Of a stretch of DNA of 64,000 nt, positions 45,921 through 57,587 are shown one piece after another. Both the position numbers and the translations under genes were made by a program. This DNA comes from Burkholderiales bacterium 39-55-53. Its GTDB lineage: Bacteria; Pseudomonadota; Gammaproteobacteria; Burkholderiales; Burkholderiaceae_C. Under the pieces are notes generated by a model. It did no database searches. It saw only the letters and a program-made list of their open reading frames with translations, and was not told the origin of the DNA. The stretch lies in assembly GCA_002282445.1 (NCBI GenBank), contig NCJK01000001.1:62001-126000 (forward strand), given 5' to 3'. Each line of letters opens with the position of its first letter. Position 1 is the stretch's first letter.

Positions 45921-47383
45921 CACACACCACCCCACCCGCTGGCAAACTTGACATCGTGATTTTTGGCGGCGCAGGCGACTTGTCGTTTCGCAAACTCTTG
46001 CCTGCCCTCTACATGGCTCATTTGCATGACAAGCTCGACCCATCGGCTCGCATCATTGCCGTGGGCCGTCAAGATTGGACGCGCCAGGCCTATTTGGATT
46101 TCATTGACAAAAACTCTCCTGCCTTCATTGAGAAAGAAGCCTTTAACAATGACGACTGGCAAAGCTTCTTGAACCGCTTGGCCTATGTGAGCATCGATGT
46201 CACCAACGCCGCAGACTTTGCAAAACTCAAAGAGTTGTGCCACACACCTGCACTTCGCGTTTACTACTTGGCCACAGCACCTAGCTTGTTCACACAAATT
46301 TGTGCCAATTTGTCGGGTGCGGGCTTGGTCGATGCACAGTCACGTGTGGTGCTTGAGAAACCACTGGGCACAGACCTCGCCTCTGCGCGTGAAATCAACA
46401 CCAATGTGGCACGTTACTTTGACGAGCAACAGATCTACCGAATCGATCACTACCTCGGCAAAGAGACAGTGCAAAACCTGATGGTGCTGCGTTTTGGCAA
46501 TGCCATTTTTGAACCACTCTGGCGTGCGCCCTACATCAAGAGCGTGCAAATCACAGTGGCTGAGAGCGTTGGTGTGGGTAGCCGTGCCGGCTTTTATGAC
46601 GGCGCAGGTGCGATGCGCGACATGATTCAAAACCACTTGTTGCAACTTTTGTGCATCGTGGCGATGGAGCCACCTATTTCTTTAGGCGCTGATGATGTGC
46701 GCGATGAAAAACTCAAGGTCTTGCGCTCGCTGCGCAAGATGGATTTGGCCGACATCAAACGCGACACCGTGCGCGGCCAATACACCGCAGGCGCTTCTGA
46801 AGGCGCAGCCGTCAAAGGCTATTTGGAAGAAGACAACGTGCCCGCCAACAGCCGCACCGAAACCTTCGTGGCCTTGCGTGCGCAGATCAACAACGCACGC
46901 TGGGCCAATGTGCCCTTCTTCTTGCGCACCGGCAAACGCATGCAGCGACGCGAATCGCAAATCATCATTGAGTTTGCAGACCAACCGTTTTCAATCTTTG
47001 GTGCAAGTGCACAACAAGAGCCCAACCGACTCATCATCACCTTGCAGCCTGAAGAGTCCATTCAACTGGAGATGATGGTCAAAGAGCCGGGCTCTGGCAT
47101 GTCACTACACCCCGTGAAGTTGGGCCTTGACTTGCAACAGTCGTCCGACAAACGCCGCGCCGAGGCCTACGAGCGTTTGTTGATGGACGTGATCAAAGGT
47201 CGCCTCACGCACTTCATGCGCCGTGACGAATTGGAAGCCGCATGGATGTGGGTCGAGCCCATCATCAACGGCTGGGCCGAGTTGGACGACAAGCCACGCG
47301 CATACTCAGCCGGCAGCTGGGGCCCCGCAGCTTCGTCGGCCTTGATGGCACGTGAAGAACTGTCATGGTTTGAGGAAGCCTGA
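45917..47383 (+). CDS. zwf: glucose-6-phosphate 1-dehydrogenase
   Basis: A 488-aa enzyme oxidising glucose-6-phosphate to 6-phosphogluconolactone. It has the coenzyme-binding FGGAGDLSFRKLLPAL and the active-site signature RIDHYLGKE with catalytic His. Length is typical. It is the first committed step of the Entner-Doudoroff and pentose-phosphate routes. It overlaps hexR by 4 nt, and its last base overlaps the pgl ATG. Confidence 0.96.
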   Translation: MTHTTPPAGKLDIVIFGGAGDLSFRKLLPALYMAHLHDKLDPSARIIAVGRQDWTRQAYLDFIDKNSPAFIEKEAFNNDDWQSFLNRLAYVSIDVTNAADFAKLKELCHTPALRVYYLATAPSLFTQICANLSGAGLVDAQSRVVLEKPLGTDLASAREINTNVARYFDEQQIYRIDHYLGKETVQNLMVLRFGNAIFEPLWRAPYIKSVQITVAESVGVGSRAGFYDGAGAMRDMIQNHLLQLLCIVAMEPPISLGADDVRDEKLKVLRSLRKMDLADIKRDTVRGQYTAGASEGAAVKGYLEEDNVPANSRTETFVALRAQINNARWANVPFFLRTGKRMQRRESQIIIEFADQPFSIFGASAQQEPNRLIITLQPEESIQLEMMVKEPGSGMSLHPVKLGLDLQQSSDKRRAEAYERLLMDVIKGRLTHFMRRDELEAAWMWVEPIINGWAELDDKPRAYSAGSWGPAASSALMAREELSWFEEA

Positions 47384-48126
47384 TGACCAACAGTTGGCAT
47401 CCTGAATCACGCGGCTCATTGACGGTACACACTGTCAGCCAAGCCGAGCTAAATGTGCGCTTGGCACAAGACATCGCGCAACGTTTAGCTGCAGGCATTC
47501 AAGCCCGCGGCCATGCTGTGCTGAGCGTGTCTGGCGGCAAGTCACCCATTGTTTTGTTTGAAGCATTGCGCGTCATTGACATCGATTGGTCGCGCGTACG
47601 CGTGACCTTGGTCGACGAACGCTGTGTGCCTCGCATTCACCCCGACAGTAATGCACTGCTGGTGCAGACCCATTTGTTGCAAGACCTGGCAGCCAAAGCG
47701 CAATTGGTGTTCATGGTGACAGGCTCATCAGAACCTTTGGGCAGTCCTGCCGCACAAGCAAAAGCCGCCAGTATCGCGTTGTCTGCAGTGGGCGTGGCCG
47801 ATGTGCTGGTGCTGGGCATGGGGGCAGACGGCCATACGGCCTCGCTGTTTCCTGAAGCGCCCAATTTGACTGACGCGCTCGACATGCGCAACACCCAAAC
47901 CTGTGTATCCATTGAGTTGGCACATCCACCTGCCAATGCGCCGTATGCACGCATCACCCAAACCTTGGCGCAAATTCTGTCGGCACGTCACATCGTGTTG
48001 CCACTCACGGGCACGGACAAGCTAAACACCTTGCAACAAGCTTGGCAACAAGCCACACCTGCACTGCCTATTTCATTTGTGTTGCAACAAACCCAAACGC
48101 CAGTGGCGCTTTGGCTTGCGAACTGA
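47383..48126 (+). CDS. pgl: 6-phosphogluconolactonase
   Basis: A 247-aa enzyme of the DevB/SOL type that hydrolyses 6-phosphogluconolactone. Motifs are VSGGKSPIVLFEAL, VTLVDERCVP and VLGMGADGHTASLFP. It starts at ATG 47383, overlapping the zwf stop. It is followed after 6 nt by edd. Confidence 0.94.
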   Translation: MTNSWHPESRGSLTVHTVSQAELNVRLAQDIAQRLAAGIQARGHAVLSVSGGKSPIVLFEALRVIDIDWSRVRVTLVDERCVPRIHPDSNALLVQTHLLQDLAAKAQLVFMVTGSSEPLGSPAAQAKAASIALSAVGVADVLVLGMGADGHTASLFPEAPNLTDALDMRNTQTCVSIELAHPPANAPYARITQTLAQILSARHIVLPLTGTDKLNTLQQAWQQATPALPISFVLQQTQTPVALWLAN

Positions 48127-48132
48127 ACCACC

Positions 48133-49965
48133 ATGACCTCACCTCTACACCCCACACTCGCCGCCGTCACCGCACGCATTGAGCAACGCAGCGCCAAAAC
48201 GCGCCAAGCCTATTTGGATGTATTAGCAAAAGCCAAAAAGCCTGGCCCGTACCGTGGCGGCATGGGTTGCGCCAATGCGGCCCACGCTTATGCAGCCATG
48301 CCCGCGAATGACAAGCTGGTGCTGCGCCAAGAGCGTCAGCCCAATGTGGGCATCATCACTGCCTACAACGACATGCTCTCGGCCCATCAGCCCTATGAGC
48401 ACTATCCAGAAAAAATCCGGGCCGCCGCAAGAGACGCAGGAGCCACAGCCCAAGTGGCAGGTGGTGTACCTGCCATGTGCGATGGTGTGACCCAAGGCGA
48501 AGACGGCATGGAACTGTCGTTGTTTTCGCGTGATGTGATTGCTTTGGCCACCGCTGTGGGCTTGTCGCACAACGTGTTTGATGCGGCGCTGTTCTTGGGC
48601 GTGTGTGACAAGATCGTGCCCGGCCTCTTCATCGGTGCGTTGCAGTTTGGCCATTTGCCTGCGGTGTTTGTGCCTGCGGGTCCTATGACTTCGGGTTTGT
48701 CGAATGACGACAAAGCCAAAGTGCGTCAGCAATATGCACAAGGTTTGGTCAGCCGCGATGTGTTACTTGAAGCTGAACAAGCCGCGTACCACAGCGCAGG
48801 CACGTGCACGTTTTACGGCACGGCCAACTCCAACCAAATGCTCATGGAAATCATGGGTCTTCATTTGCCTGGCTCATCCTTTGTGAACCCAGGGACACCG
48901 TTGCGTGAAGCCTTGACGGTGGAAGCAGTCAAGCGTTCAGTGGCTTTGTCACAAGAAAAAGATGCAGGTGTGGGTCATCAAATCAACGCCAAAGTCATCG
49001 TCAACGGCATCGTGGGTTTACTGGCCACCGGCGGCTCGACCAACCACACGCTACACATCGTGGCGATGGCTCGCGCGGCTGGCCTCATCATCAACTGGGA
49101 TGACTTCTCTGATCTCTCTGCTTGCGTGCCATTGCTGGCTCGTGTGTACCCCAACGGCAGCGCCGATGTGAACCATTTCCAAGCCGCAGGCGGGATGGGA
49201 TACCTGATTGCCCAGTTGCTCAGCGCAGGTTTGTTGCACGACGATGTGCACACCATCATGGGCCAGGGCCTGCATCGTTACACCGTTGAGCCTTGGCTTA
49301 ATCCCGCTCTAAGTGGCCAACTCGATTGGCGCGATGTGCCTGCCAAGTCTGCTGACGCAGCTGTGTTGCGACCTGTCACACAACCCTTCAGCGCCGACGG
49401 CGGCTTGCGTTTACTCAAAGGCAACTTGGGCCGTGCCGTGGTCAAGGTATCTGCAGTTAAGCCAGAGCATCGCCAAGTGCGCGCGCCTGCCATCGTGCTC
49501 ACCGATCAAAAGCAGCTCGGTGTGATGTTCAAAGAAGGCAAACTCGAGCGCGACTTTGTAGCCGTGGTGCGTAATCAAGGCCCACAAGCCAATGGCATGC
49601 CCGAGCTGCACCGCCTTACGCCCGTGTTGGGCGTGTTGCAAGACAAGGGTTTTAAAGTGGCATTGGTCACCGATGGCCGCATGTCGGGCGCATCAGGCAA
49701 AGTGCCTGCAGCGATTCACCTCAGCCCTGAGTCTGTGAACGGCGGCTTGATCGGCAAAGTGCAAGACGGCGACATGATTGCGCTTGACTGCGATACACAA
49801 ACTTTGCAGCTTGAGGTGAGCGAATCTGAACTCGCAGCACGCACCGCACCTACCCCTGATTTGTCTGGCAACCGACACGGCACTGGCCGTGACATTTTTG
49901 CCCTGTTCCGCGCCAATGCTGCGCTGGCCGAAGAAGGCGCATCGCCTTTGTTCACAAATATTTAA
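48133..49965 (+). CDS. edd: 6-phosphogluconate dehydratase
   Basis: A 610-aa IlvD/Edd-family enzyme that makes KDPG. The N-terminal half has [35 protein letters not shown] and CDKIVPG. The 4Fe-4S cluster Cys residues lie in PAMCDG and CDK and in the central domain (SAGTCTFYG). [11 protein letters not shown] and [15 protein letters not shown] also match. The edd length and motif variants favour phosphogluconate dehydratase over dihydroxy-acid dehydratase, as does the neighbour eda. Confidence 0.95.
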   Translation: MTSPLHPTLAAVTARIEQRSAKTRQAYLDVLAKAKKPGPYRGGMGCANAAHAYAAMPANDKLVLRQERQPNVGIITAYNDMLSAHQPYEHYPEKIRAAARDAGATAQVAGGVPAMCDGVTQGEDGMELSLFSRDVIALATAVGLSHNVFDAALFLGVCDKIVPGLFIGALQFGHLPAVFVPAGPMTSGLSNDDKAKVRQQYAQGLVSRDVLLEAEQAAYHSAGTCTFYGTANSNQMLMEIMGLHLPGSSFVNPGTPLREALTVEAVKRSVALSQEKDAGVGHQINAKVIVNGIVGLLATGGSTNHTLHIVAMARAAGLIINWDDFSDLSACVPLLARVYPNGSADVNHFQAAGGMGYLIAQLLSAGLLHDDVHTIMGQGLHRYTVEPWLNPALSGQLDWRDVPAKSADAAVLRPVTQPFSADGGLRLLKGNLGRAVVKVSAVKPEHRQVRAPAIVLTDQKQLGVMFKEGKLERDFVAVVRNQGPQANGMPELHRLTPVLGVLQDKGFKVALVTDGRMSGASGKVPAAIHLSPESVNGGLIGKVQDGDMIALDCDTQTLQLEVSESELAARTAPTPDLSGNRHGTGRDIFALFRANAALAEEGASPLFTNI

Positions 49966-49977
49966 AGCTCACTCGAT

Positions 49978-50622
49978 ATGACCCAACTGAACCCCGCTTT
50001 CACCCGCCCCGCATTCACGTCACGCGTGGTGCCTGTCATCGTTATCACCCACCCGGACCAAGCCGTGCCCATGGCGCACGCGTTGCTCGAAGGCGGCGTG
50101 GACGTGATGGAAATCACACTGCGACACGCTGCAGGCTTGCCTGCGATTGAGCAAGTGGCCAAGCATGTACCGCAAATGCATGTAGGCGCAGGCACGGTCA
50201 CACGCGCCGAAGAAATGGCGCGCGTGCAAGCCGCAGGGGCCAGCTTTGCACTTTCGCCAGGCATGACCGATGCGCTTGTGCAAGCAGCGATCGAGTGCAA
50301 GCTGCCCTTCGTGCCCGGTGTGATGACGCCCGGTGAAGTGATGGCTGCACGTGACTACGGTTTTGGTTTGGTCAAACTCTTTCCTGCGGCACAAGCTGGT
50401 GGCTTGGCCATGCTCAAAGCCTTGGGCGGCCCCTTGGGAGATATGCGCTTTTGCCCCACGGGCGGCGTATCGTTGGCCAACATGGGTGAGTTCTTAAAAC
50501 AGCCCAATGTGGCGATGGTCGGTGGCTCGTGGCTGACACCTGTGGATGCGGTCGAGCACGGCGATTGGGCGGAAATCACCCGACTGGCACGTGAGGCCAC
50601 CGAGGCGACAAAGTTAATTTAA
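49978..50622 (+). CDS. eda: KDPG aldolase
   Basis: A 214-aa class I aldolase cleaving KDPG to pyruvate and glyceraldehyde-3-phosphate. It has VMEITLRH with the catalytic Glu and the Schiff-base Lys in GLVKLFPA, plus FCPTGGVS. It begins 12 nt after edd. Together with zwf, pgl and edd it completes the pathway in one run. Confidence 0.95.
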   Translation: MTQLNPAFTRPAFTSRVVPVIVITHPDQAVPMAHALLEGGVDVMEITLRHAAGLPAIEQVAKHVPQMHVGAGTVTRAEEMARVQAAGASFALSPGMTDALVQAAIECKLPFVPGVMTPGEVMAARDYGFGLVKLFPAAQAGGLAMLKALGGPLGDMRFCPTGGVSLANMGEFLKQPNVAMVGGSWLTPVDAVEHGDWAEITRLAREATEATKLI

Positions 50623-50693
50623 TTTAATCAGTCCTTCAAAAGAAACATGTCTCTGAACCAAGAAACCCAATAAATTTGACGAAAATCTACCCC

Positions 50694-52301
50694 ATGACTT
50701 CTTTCGTGCCTCCTCACAAACGCCAAGCTTGGCAAGCCTTGCAAGCCTTGGCGCAAGGTCCCCAACCTCACCTTCGTGAACTTCTGAAAAGTAATGAGCG
50801 CAATGCCGCCTTGCACGCCAGCGGCGCGGGCATCAGCATTGACTACGAACGCCAACGCGTGACGCGTGAAGTCATGCAACAGTTGTTGGCGTTGGCCGAA
50901 GAGTCGCACGTCATGCCACAAGCGCAAGCGATGTTCAAAGGCGAACCCATCAACGCCACCGAACAACGTGCGGTCTTGCATGTGGCCTTGCGCGGCAGTC
51001 ATGTGCCCAACCCACCTTGGGGCCATGAAATTTCAAAGCAAGTGGCCAATGAGTTGCACCGTGTGTGTACCTTTGCCGAAAAAGTGCGCGAAGGCCAGAT
51101 GAAAGGTCATGGCGGCGAGTCCATCACCGATGTGGTCAACCTCGGCATTGGCGGCTCAGACCTCGGTCCTCGCATGACCACGGAAGCGCTGAGCCACTTG
51201 ACACGCGACAGCTTCAAAAACAAGGTGCGCGTGCACTATGTGTCCAACGTGGACGCATGGAGCCTGTACACCGCACTGGCCTACCTCAACCCTGCTCGCA
51301 CCGCGTTTGTGGTGCAAAGTAAAACCTTCACCACACAAGAAACCATGACCTTGGCTGCCTCGGCCAAGCGTTGGTTGACCGATGGTGGCTGCCCCGAAGA
51401 ACAACTGGGCAAGCACCTGATTGCGGTAACGGCCAACCCACAAATTTCTGCAGCACAAGGCTTCACGCCTGAGCAGACGTTTGGCTTTTGGGATTGGGTC
51501 GGCGGCCGTTACTCGGTATGGTCTGCCATTGGTTTGCCACTGGCTATCTCCATCGGTGCGTTTGCGTTCCAAGACATGCTCTTGGGTGCACGTGCCATGG
51601 ACGAGCACTTCATGACTGCACCGTCTGACCAAAATCTGCCTTTGCTCATGGCATTGTTCGGCGTGTGGAACCGCAATTTCTTAGGTGCGACCACGCACAA
51701 CATTGCGCCCTACGCTTCGCCCTTGGGCAAGTTCGCGTCGTTCTTGCAACAGATGGACATGGAGTCCAACGGCAAAGGCACACACGTCGATGGCAGCCCC
51801 GTCGAAGTGGCCACAGCACCCGTGCTGTGGGGTGGCTTAGGCATCGACGGTCAACACGCGTACTTCCAACTCATTCACCAAGGCAAGCATCTAGTGCCGA
51901 TGGACTTCATTGGATTGCGCACCGAGCGCAGCCCGCTGCCATTTGCTGCTGAACACCACCGCGTGGTGCTGCTCAACATGCAAGCCCAAGCGCAAGCTTT
52001 GGCCATTGGCCGCACACCCGAAGAAACCATCCAAGAATTGCGTGACAGTGGCATGGATGAAACCGAAGTGCAACGCTTGGCCCCTCATCGCAGCTACCCC
52101 GGCAACGTGCCCAGCACCACCATTTGGGTGGATGCGCTCACGCCGCGCAGTATGGGTGCGCTGATGGCCTTGTATGAGCACAAAGTGTTCTGCCAATCCG
52201 CCATCTGGGGCATCCACGCCTACGACCAATGGGGCGTTGAGCTGGGCAAGAAAATGGCCAAAGACATTGAAGCTGCTGAAGCAGCGCGCCTGAAAGCTTG
52301 A
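50694..52301 (+). CDS. pgi: glucose-6-phosphate isomerase
   Basis: A protein of about 535 aa interconverting fructose-6-phosphate and glucose-6-phosphate. Signatures are FWDWVGGRYSVWSAIGLPL and GQHAYFQLIHQG, with NLGIGGSDLGP for phosphate binding. ATG 50694 is preferred over TTG 50676. It lets fructose freed by amylosucrase enter the Entner-Doudoroff path. A gap of about 70 bp after eda has no clear terminator, so cotranscription is possible. Confidence 0.95.
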   Translation: MTSFVPPHKRQAWQALQALAQGPQPHLRELLKSNERNAALHASGAGISIDYERQRVTREVMQQLLALAEESHVMPQAQAMFKGEPINATEQRAVLHVALRGSHVPNPPWGHEISKQVANELHRVCTFAEKVREGQMKGHGGESITDVVNLGIGGSDLGPRMTTEALSHLTRDSFKNKVRVHYVSNVDAWSLYTALAYLNPARTAFVVQSKTFTTQETMTLAASAKRWLTDGGCPEEQLGKHLIAVTANPQISAAQGFTPEQTFGFWDWVGGRYSVWSAIGLPLAISIGAFAFQDMLLGARAMDEHFMTAPSDQNLPLLMALFGVWNRNFLGATTHNIAPYASPLGKFASFLQQMDMESNGKGTHVDGSPVEVATAPVLWGGLGIDGQHAYFQLIHQGKHLVPMDFIGLRTERSPLPFAAEHHRVVLLNMQAQAQALAIGRTPEETIQELRDSGMDETEVQRLAPHRSYPGNVPSTTIWVDALTPRSMGALMALYEHKVFCQSAIWGIHAYDQWGVELGKKMAKDIEAAEAARLKA

Positions 52302-52304
52302 TGC

Positions 52305-53315
52305 ATGTTTGAGTCTCGCGACCCAAACGTGAACCACACAGCGGCTTATCCCCGCTTACTCGGCGACATCGGTGGCACGAATGCGCGTTTTGGCTGGCAA
52401 GCCGCTGAAGATGCACCCATCACCCATGTGCAAGTGTTGCCCTGTGCCGAGCACGCGTCGTTATTGGCAGCGGCTCAAACTTATCTCAGCGAACAAGGCT
52501 TAACACCACCACCCTGCGCTGCTTTTGGCATTGCCAACCCCGTCACGGGCGACCAAGTGGCCATGACCAACCACCACTGGAAGTTTTCAGTGAATGCCTT
52601 ACGTGAAGGCTTGGGCGTTTCGCGCTTTTTGTTGCTCAATGACTTCACGGCATTGGCTCTGTCACTCACGCTGTTGCCTGATGCCCAAAAACGTCAAGTT
52701 GGTAGCGGCGTGGCAGCGCCAGATGCAGCGATAGGTTTGATTGGCCCAGGCACTGGCTTGGGTGTGTCAGGTTTGTTTCCCGTGGGTTATCAGCACAAGT
52801 GGATTCCGATTGCAGGTGAAGGCGGCCATGTCAGTTTGACCGCGACCACTGAACACGAATTTGCAGCCATCCAGCAATTGCAAAAACGCTACGGCCATGT
52901 GTCTGCTGAGCGTGTCATTTCTGGCGCAGGCTTGGTCGATCTGTATCACGCGCTGTGTGATTTAAAGGATGGTCAAGGACGAGAAATCACAACGCCCGCC
53001 GAGGTGATTGAACGCGCCCAAGAAGTACCCACCTCTACCGCCAACGAGGCGCTGGATATGTTTTGCGGCTTCTTAGGTTCGGTAGCGGGCGACTTGGCTT
53101 TGACGCTGGGTGCACGCGGTGGCATCTACATCGGCGGTGGCATTGTGCCGCGCTTGGGCGAGCGCTTTGATGCGTCGCCATTTCGTGAACGCTTCGAGGC
53201 CAAAGGCCGGTTCAAAAAGTATTTACAAGAAGTGCCTACATGGGTGATTCACAGCCCTGTATCACCCGCCTTGCAAGGGGCTTCTCAGGCCTTGTCGCTG
53301 ACGCAATGGCAGTAA
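52305..53315 (+). CDS. glk: glucokinase
   Basis: A 336-aa bacterial-type glucokinase of the ROK-independent Glk family. ATP/phosphate-binding is [14 protein letters not shown] near 20-33. Further motifs are [12 protein letters not shown] with the catalytic Asp, [13 protein letters not shown] and GEGGHVSL. It begins 3 nt after the pgi stop, so the genes are coupled. It phosphorylates glucose released by amylosucrase hydrolysis or imported. Confidence 0.93.
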   Translation: MFESRDPNVNHTAAYPRLLGDIGGTNARFGWQAAEDAPITHVQVLPCAEHASLLAAAQTYLSEQGLTPPPCAAFGIANPVTGDQVAMTNHHWKFSVNALREGLGVSRFLLLNDFTALALSLTLLPDAQKRQVGSGVAAPDAAIGLIGPGTGLGVSGLFPVGYQHKWIPIAGEGGHVSLTATTEHEFAAIQQLQKRYGHVSAERVISGAGLVDLYHALCDLKDGQGREITTPAEVIERAQEVPTSTANEALDMFCGFLGSVAGDLALTLGARGGIYIGGGIVPRLGERFDASPFRERFEAKGRFKKYLQEVPTWVIHSPVSPALQGASQALSLTQWQ

Positions 53316-53352
53316 ACACAACCCTATTCATATTTCACTTAACGAGCAACTC

Positions 53353-56196
53353 ATGTCTGACAAAACTTCAGCCAAAGCCAAAGAAAACGAACGTCCCTTG
53401 GTCGAAGACATTCGGCTCTTAGGCCGCATCTTGGGTGACGTGATTCGAGAGCAAGAAGGCAAAGAGGCTTATGAACTGGTCGAACAAGTGCGCAAGCTCT
53501 CGGTGGCTTTTCGTCGTGACTCAGATGCCAACGCCGACAAAGCACTGAAAAAACTCTTGGCCTCGCTCAGCGCAGAAGCCACGGTCAGCGTGATTCGAGC
53601 CTTCACCTATTTCAGCCACTTGGCTAACCTTGCTGAAGACCGCCACCATATTCGCCGTCGCGCCATTCATGAGCGTGCGGGTGATACACAAGAAGGCAGT
53701 CTCACCGTTGCTTTGAGCCGACTCAAGGCTGCTGGCATTTCGTCAAAAAATATTGTGCAAACACTGGCCCGCAGCCATGTGTCACCCGTGCTGACCGCTC
53801 ACCCGACAGAAGTGCAACGAAAAAGCATCTTGGATGCCGAGCGTGGCATTGCGCAACTCTTGGGTTTGCGAGACGACATCAAATCTCGCTCAGCCCTGCA
53901 CGCCCCCGCCAAAACACCCGATGCATTGGCAGTCCGTGAATTGGCTGCCAATGAAATGCAATTGCGCGCACGTGTCTTACAGCTGTGGCAAACCCGCTTG
54001 CTGCGCTTCACCAAGCTCACAGTGTCGGATGAAATTGAAAACGCGCTGAGCTATTACGAATCCACGTTCTTAAGCGAAATTCCCAAGCTCTACGCCGACC
54101 TTGAAGCCGAATTGGGACAAGCGCATGTGCACAGCTTTTTGCGCATGGGCCAATGGATTGGTGGCGACCGCGATGGCAACACCAATGTCAACGCCGACAC
54201 CTTGCGCTTTGCTTTGCGCCGCCAATGCGATGTGGCCTTACGCCACTATTTGACAGAGATTCACTACCTGGGAACCGAGCTGTCCATGTCGGCCATGCTG
54301 GTCGATGTCACGCCTGAGATGCATGCTTTGGCAAACCGCTCACCCGACACCAATGCGCATCGCCAAGACGAGCCCTACCGACGCGCGCTCACTGGGATGT
54401 ACGCACGTTTGGCCGCGACACTCAAAGACCTCACCGGTGGTGATGCAGCCCGCCATGCCGTGGCCCCACAAAACGCATACCTGTCAGCCCAAGAGTTACT
54501 GGCCGACTTGCGTGTGATTGCGCAGTCCCTCCAAGCTCAACATGGCGGTGCGTTGATGGCGCAACGCCTTACACCGCTGATGCGAGCAGTGGACGTTTTC
54601 GGCTTTCACCTCGCAACCGTGGACTTGCGCCAAAGCTCTGACCAACATGAGTTGGTGGTAGCCGAGTTGTTGGCCACAGCAGGTGTGGAAAAGAATTACG
54701 CCAAGCTCAATGAAGCCCAACGCGTCGACGTACTCAACAAGTTGCTGCACGATGCACGCCCTTTACGTGTGATGGGTGCGAGCTACTCAGAACTTGCCCT
54801 GAAAGAACTGGCCATTTTCGAGACCGCACGCGAGATGTTGGAAACATTTGGCAAAGACGCCATTCGCCACTACATCATCAGCCACACCGAAACTGTGAGC
54901 GATTTGCTTGAAGTGTTGTTGCTGCAAAAAGAAACCGGCTTGATGCGCGGCACGCTGGGCAGCAAAACATCCACGTGCGATTTGATCGTCGTGCCTTTGT
55001 TTGAAACCATCGAAGACTTACGCTGTGCCGCTGACATCATGGGCGGCTTCTACGCCATCGAGGGTGTGGCCAACTTGGTCAAGCGCAGTGGTGGAGAACA
55101 AGACATCATGCTCGGCTACTCGGACAGCAACAAAGACGGTGGCATCTTCACCAGCAACTGGGAGTTGTACCGCGCGGAAATTGCCTTGGTGACTTTGTTT
55201 GATAGCTTGTCCAAACATCACGACATCACCCTACGCATGTTCCACGGCCGTGGCGGCACAGTGGGTCGCGGTGGCGGCCCCAGCTATCAAGCTATTCTTG
55301 CGCAGCCCCCTGGCACAGTGCGCGGGCAAATCCGCCTCACTGAGCAAGGCGAAGTCATTGGCTCCAAATACGCTAATCCAGAGATTGGCCGCCGCAATTT
55401 AGAAACCCTCGTAGCCGCCACCTTGGAAGCCACGATGCTGCAAACCACCAAGCCCGCACCACAAACCTTTTTGGATGCTGCGCAATGGCTGTCAGCGGCC
55501 AGCATGGCCGCCTACCGAGGCTTGGTGTACGAGACGCCCGGCTTTAGTGATTACTTTTTTGCAGCCACACCTTTGCAAGAAATTGCCGGACTCAACATTG
55601 GCTCGCGGCCCGCTGCACGCCCTAAGAGTGGCAATGCTCAGCCGCGCATCGAAGACTTACGTGCAATTCCTTGGGGCTTCAGCTGGGGCCAGTGCCGCTT
55701 GACCTTGCCGGGCTGGTTGGGCTTTGGTTCGGCTGTGGATCAGTTCATCCACCAACACCCCACGCTCAAACCCAAAGAGGCGCTGGCCTTGCTGCAAAAA
55801 ATGCAACACCAATGGCCGTTCTTCCGCTCACTCTTGTCTAACCTTGACATGGTGCTGTCAAAAAGCGATCTTGATTTGGCTTCGCGCTACGCCGAGTTGG
55901 TAAGCGACGCCCGATTACGCAAAAGGATTTTTAGCCTGATCGAGGCCGAATGGCATCGCACGTCCGACGCACTCAAGCTCATCACAGGCGATAAACAGCG
56001 CTTGGTGAATAACGCAGCACTTGAGCGTTCTATGCGTCATCGCTTCCCCTACATCGACCCGCTGCACCATTTGCAAGTCGAGTTGATTCGCCGCTACCGC
56101 GAAGGTAAACGCCCGCAAGACCGTGATGAGAAAGCCCAACGCGGCATTCACATCTCGATCAACGGCATTTCAGCGGGTTTGCGCAACACGGGTTAA
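53353..56196 (+). CDS. ppc: phosphoenolpyruvate carboxylase
   Basis: A 947-aa Ppc that forms oxaloacetate from PEP and bicarbonate. Catalytic His is in [11 protein letters not shown]. Other motifs are [12 protein letters not shown] and the glycine-rich [15 protein letters not shown]. The C-terminus ends RNTG, as in bacterial enzymes. It follows glk by 37 nt and supplies anaplerotic carbon for sugar growth. Confidence 0.97.
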   Translation: MSDKTSAKAKENERPLVEDIRLLGRILGDVIREQEGKEAYELVEQVRKLSVAFRRDSDANADKALKKLLASLSAEATVSVIRAFTYFSHLANLAEDRHHIRRRAIHERAGDTQEGSLTVALSRLKAAGISSKNIVQTLARSHVSPVLTAHPTEVQRKSILDAERGIAQLLGLRDDIKSRSALHAPAKTPDALAVRELAANEMQLRARVLQLWQTRLLRFTKLTVSDEIENALSYYESTFLSEIPKLYADLEAELGQAHVHSFLRMGQWIGGDRDGNTNVNADTLRFALRRQCDVALRHYLTEIHYLGTELSMSAMLVDVTPEMHALANRSPDTNAHRQDEPYRRALTGMYARLAATLKDLTGGDAARHAVAPQNAYLSAQELLADLRVIAQSLQAQHGGALMAQRLTPLMRAVDVFGFHLATVDLRQSSDQHELVVAELLATAGVEKNYAKLNEAQRVDVLNKLLHDARPLRVMGASYSELALKELAIFETAREMLETFGKDAIRHYIISHTETVSDLLEVLLLQKETGLMRGTLGSKTSTCDLIVVPLFETIEDLRCAADIMGGFYAIEGVANLVKRSGGEQDIMLGYSDSNKDGGIFTSNWELYRAEIALVTLFDSLSKHHDITLRMFHGRGGTVGRGGGPSYQAILAQPPGTVRGQIRLTEQGEVIGSKYANPEIGRRNLETLVAATLEATMLQTTKPAPQTFLDAAQWLSAASMAAYRGLVYETPGFSDYFFAATPLQEIAGLNIGSRPAARPKSGNAQPRIEDLRAIPWGFSWGQCRLTLPGWLGFGSAVDQFIHQHPTLKPKEALALLQKMQHQWPFFRSLLSNLDMVLSKSDLDLASRYAELVSDARLRKRIFSLIEAEWHRTSDALKLITGDKQRLVNNAALERSMRHRFPYIDPLHHLQVELIRRYREGKRPQDRDEKAQRGIHISINGISAGLRNTG

Positions 56197-56229
56197 GGGT
56201 CAGCGCTCCGAAGTCATTAAACTTGAGGG

Positions 56230-56997
56230 ATGAAACCTACATCCCCAACTCCCACTCATCGTTTAGCTGGCAAAGTCAGCCTCATCACTGGCGCTGCCCA
56301 AGGCATCGGCTTAGCAACCGCCATCAAATTTGCACAAGAAGGCGCCATCGTCATCGTGTGTGATGTGAAGCAGGCTGCTGTTGATGAAGCCGTCCATCAG
56401 TGCCAAGCCACAGGTGCACAAGCCATAGGCTTTGTCATGGATGTCACACAGCGCGACATGGTCGATGCCACGGTCAAAGCGGTGATCGACAAATTTGGAC
56501 GTGTTGACGTGCTGGTGAATAACGCGGGTATCACCCAAGATGCGCGTTTACAAAAAATGACCTTGGAACAGTTTGACCTCGTGATCGACGTCAATTTACG
56601 CGGTGTGTTCCATTGCACGCAGGCTGTCACGGATGCCATGGTGGCCCAAGGCAGCGGCGTAATTTTGAATGCGTCATCGGTCGTAGGTATTTACGGCAAC
56701 TTTGGACAAACCAACTATGCAGCGACCAAATTTGGGGTGATTGGCTTCACCAAAACGTGGAGCCGTGAACTGGGCCCCAAAGGCATTCGCGTCAATGCAG
56801 TCGCACCCGGCTTTATTGCGACGCCCATTCTCAACACCATCCCTGAGAAGGTCATTCATGAAATGAAAGACCGCGTCCCTCTCAAACGTATTGGTCAACC
56901 CGAAGACATTGCCAACGTTTACGCCTTCTTAGCAAGCGACGAGGCCGCCTATATCAACGGCACTGTGATTGAGGTAGCAGGTGGCTTGACGCTATGA
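56230..56997 (+). CDS. short-chain dehydrogenase, FabG-like
   Basis: A 255-aa SDR. The cofactor motif [13 protein letters not shown] (TGxxxGIG) is followed by VLVNNAGIT (NNAG) and the catalytic set: Ser in ILNASSVVG, then Y-x3-K in NYAATKFG. The C-terminus EVAGGLTL closes the fold. It closely resembles 3-oxoacyl-ACP reductase FabG, but a free-standing copy beside ppc and transporters may reduce another carbonyl substrate. GAGG precedes the ATG. Its stop overlaps the chromate-transporter start (ATGA). Confidence 0.88.
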   Translation: MKPTSPTPTHRLAGKVSLITGAAQGIGLATAIKFAQEGAIVIVCDVKQAAVDEAVHQCQATGAQAIGFVMDVTQRDMVDATVKAVIDKFGRVDVLVNNAGITQDARLQKMTLEQFDLVIDVNLRGVFHCTQAVTDAMVAQGSGVILNASSVVGIYGNFGQTNYAATKFGVIGFTKTWSRELGPKGIRVNAVAPGFIATPILNTIPEKVIHEMKDRVPLKRIGQPEDIANVYAFLASDEAAYINGTVIEVAGGLTL

Positions 56998-57587
56998 CCA
57001 CAGCCCATCACGCTGCACCTCACGCGCCTCAAAATAAAACAGATTTATTTGTGTCGTTCACACTACTGGCCTTACAAGGCTTTGGTGGCGTACTGGCAGT
57101 GGCGCAGCGCGAATTGGTAGACAAAAAACAATGGCTCACAGTTGATGAGTTTGTAGAGGATTGGGCAGTTGCGCAAATCTTGCCTGGCCCCAATGTGGTC
57201 AACCTCTCGCTCATGATTGGCGGGCGTTACTTTGGCATCGCAGGTGCACTGGCAGCACTCAGTGGCTTGCTTTTAGCCCCCACCGTCTTGGTTTTGTTGC
57301 TAGCTGCTGCCGTAGCAGGCGTGGCTGACACGACCACAGCACAAGGCATGTTGCGTGGCCTGGGGGCTGTGTCGGCGGGTTTGATTGCAGCGTTAGGCGT
57401 CAAGCTCATGGAAGCTCTCAAAAACAACCCCATGGGCATGCTGAGCTGCATTGTGCTTGGCAGCCTGAGCTTCATTGGCATCGCTTGGCTGCGGTTGCCT
57501 TTGGCTTGGGTGCTGCTCACACTTGGCCCACTGAGCTGCGTGTGGGCTGGACACTGCATCCAAAAGCGAAGCACCACACAGCCATGA
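56994..57587 (+). CDS. chromate transporter, N-terminal-type half
   Basis: A 197-aa membrane protein of the CHR family, the short form. It has [37 protein letters not shown] with the PGPN motif, and about six hydrophobic helices. Short-chain CHR proteins work as pairs encoded by adjacent genes; here the second follows at once. Whether chromate or another anion is exported cannot be told. It is coupled to the SDR gene upstream. Confidence 0.88.
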   Translation: MTTAHHAAPHAPQNKTDLFVSFTLLALQGFGGVLAVAQRELVDKKQWLTVDEFVEDWAVAQILPGPNVVNLSLMIGGRYFGIAGALAALSGLLLAPTVLVLLLAAAVAGVADTTTAQGMLRGLGAVSAGLIAALGVKLMEALKNNPMGMLSCIVLGSLSFIGIAWLRLPLAWVLLTLGPLSCVWAGHCIQKRSTTQP

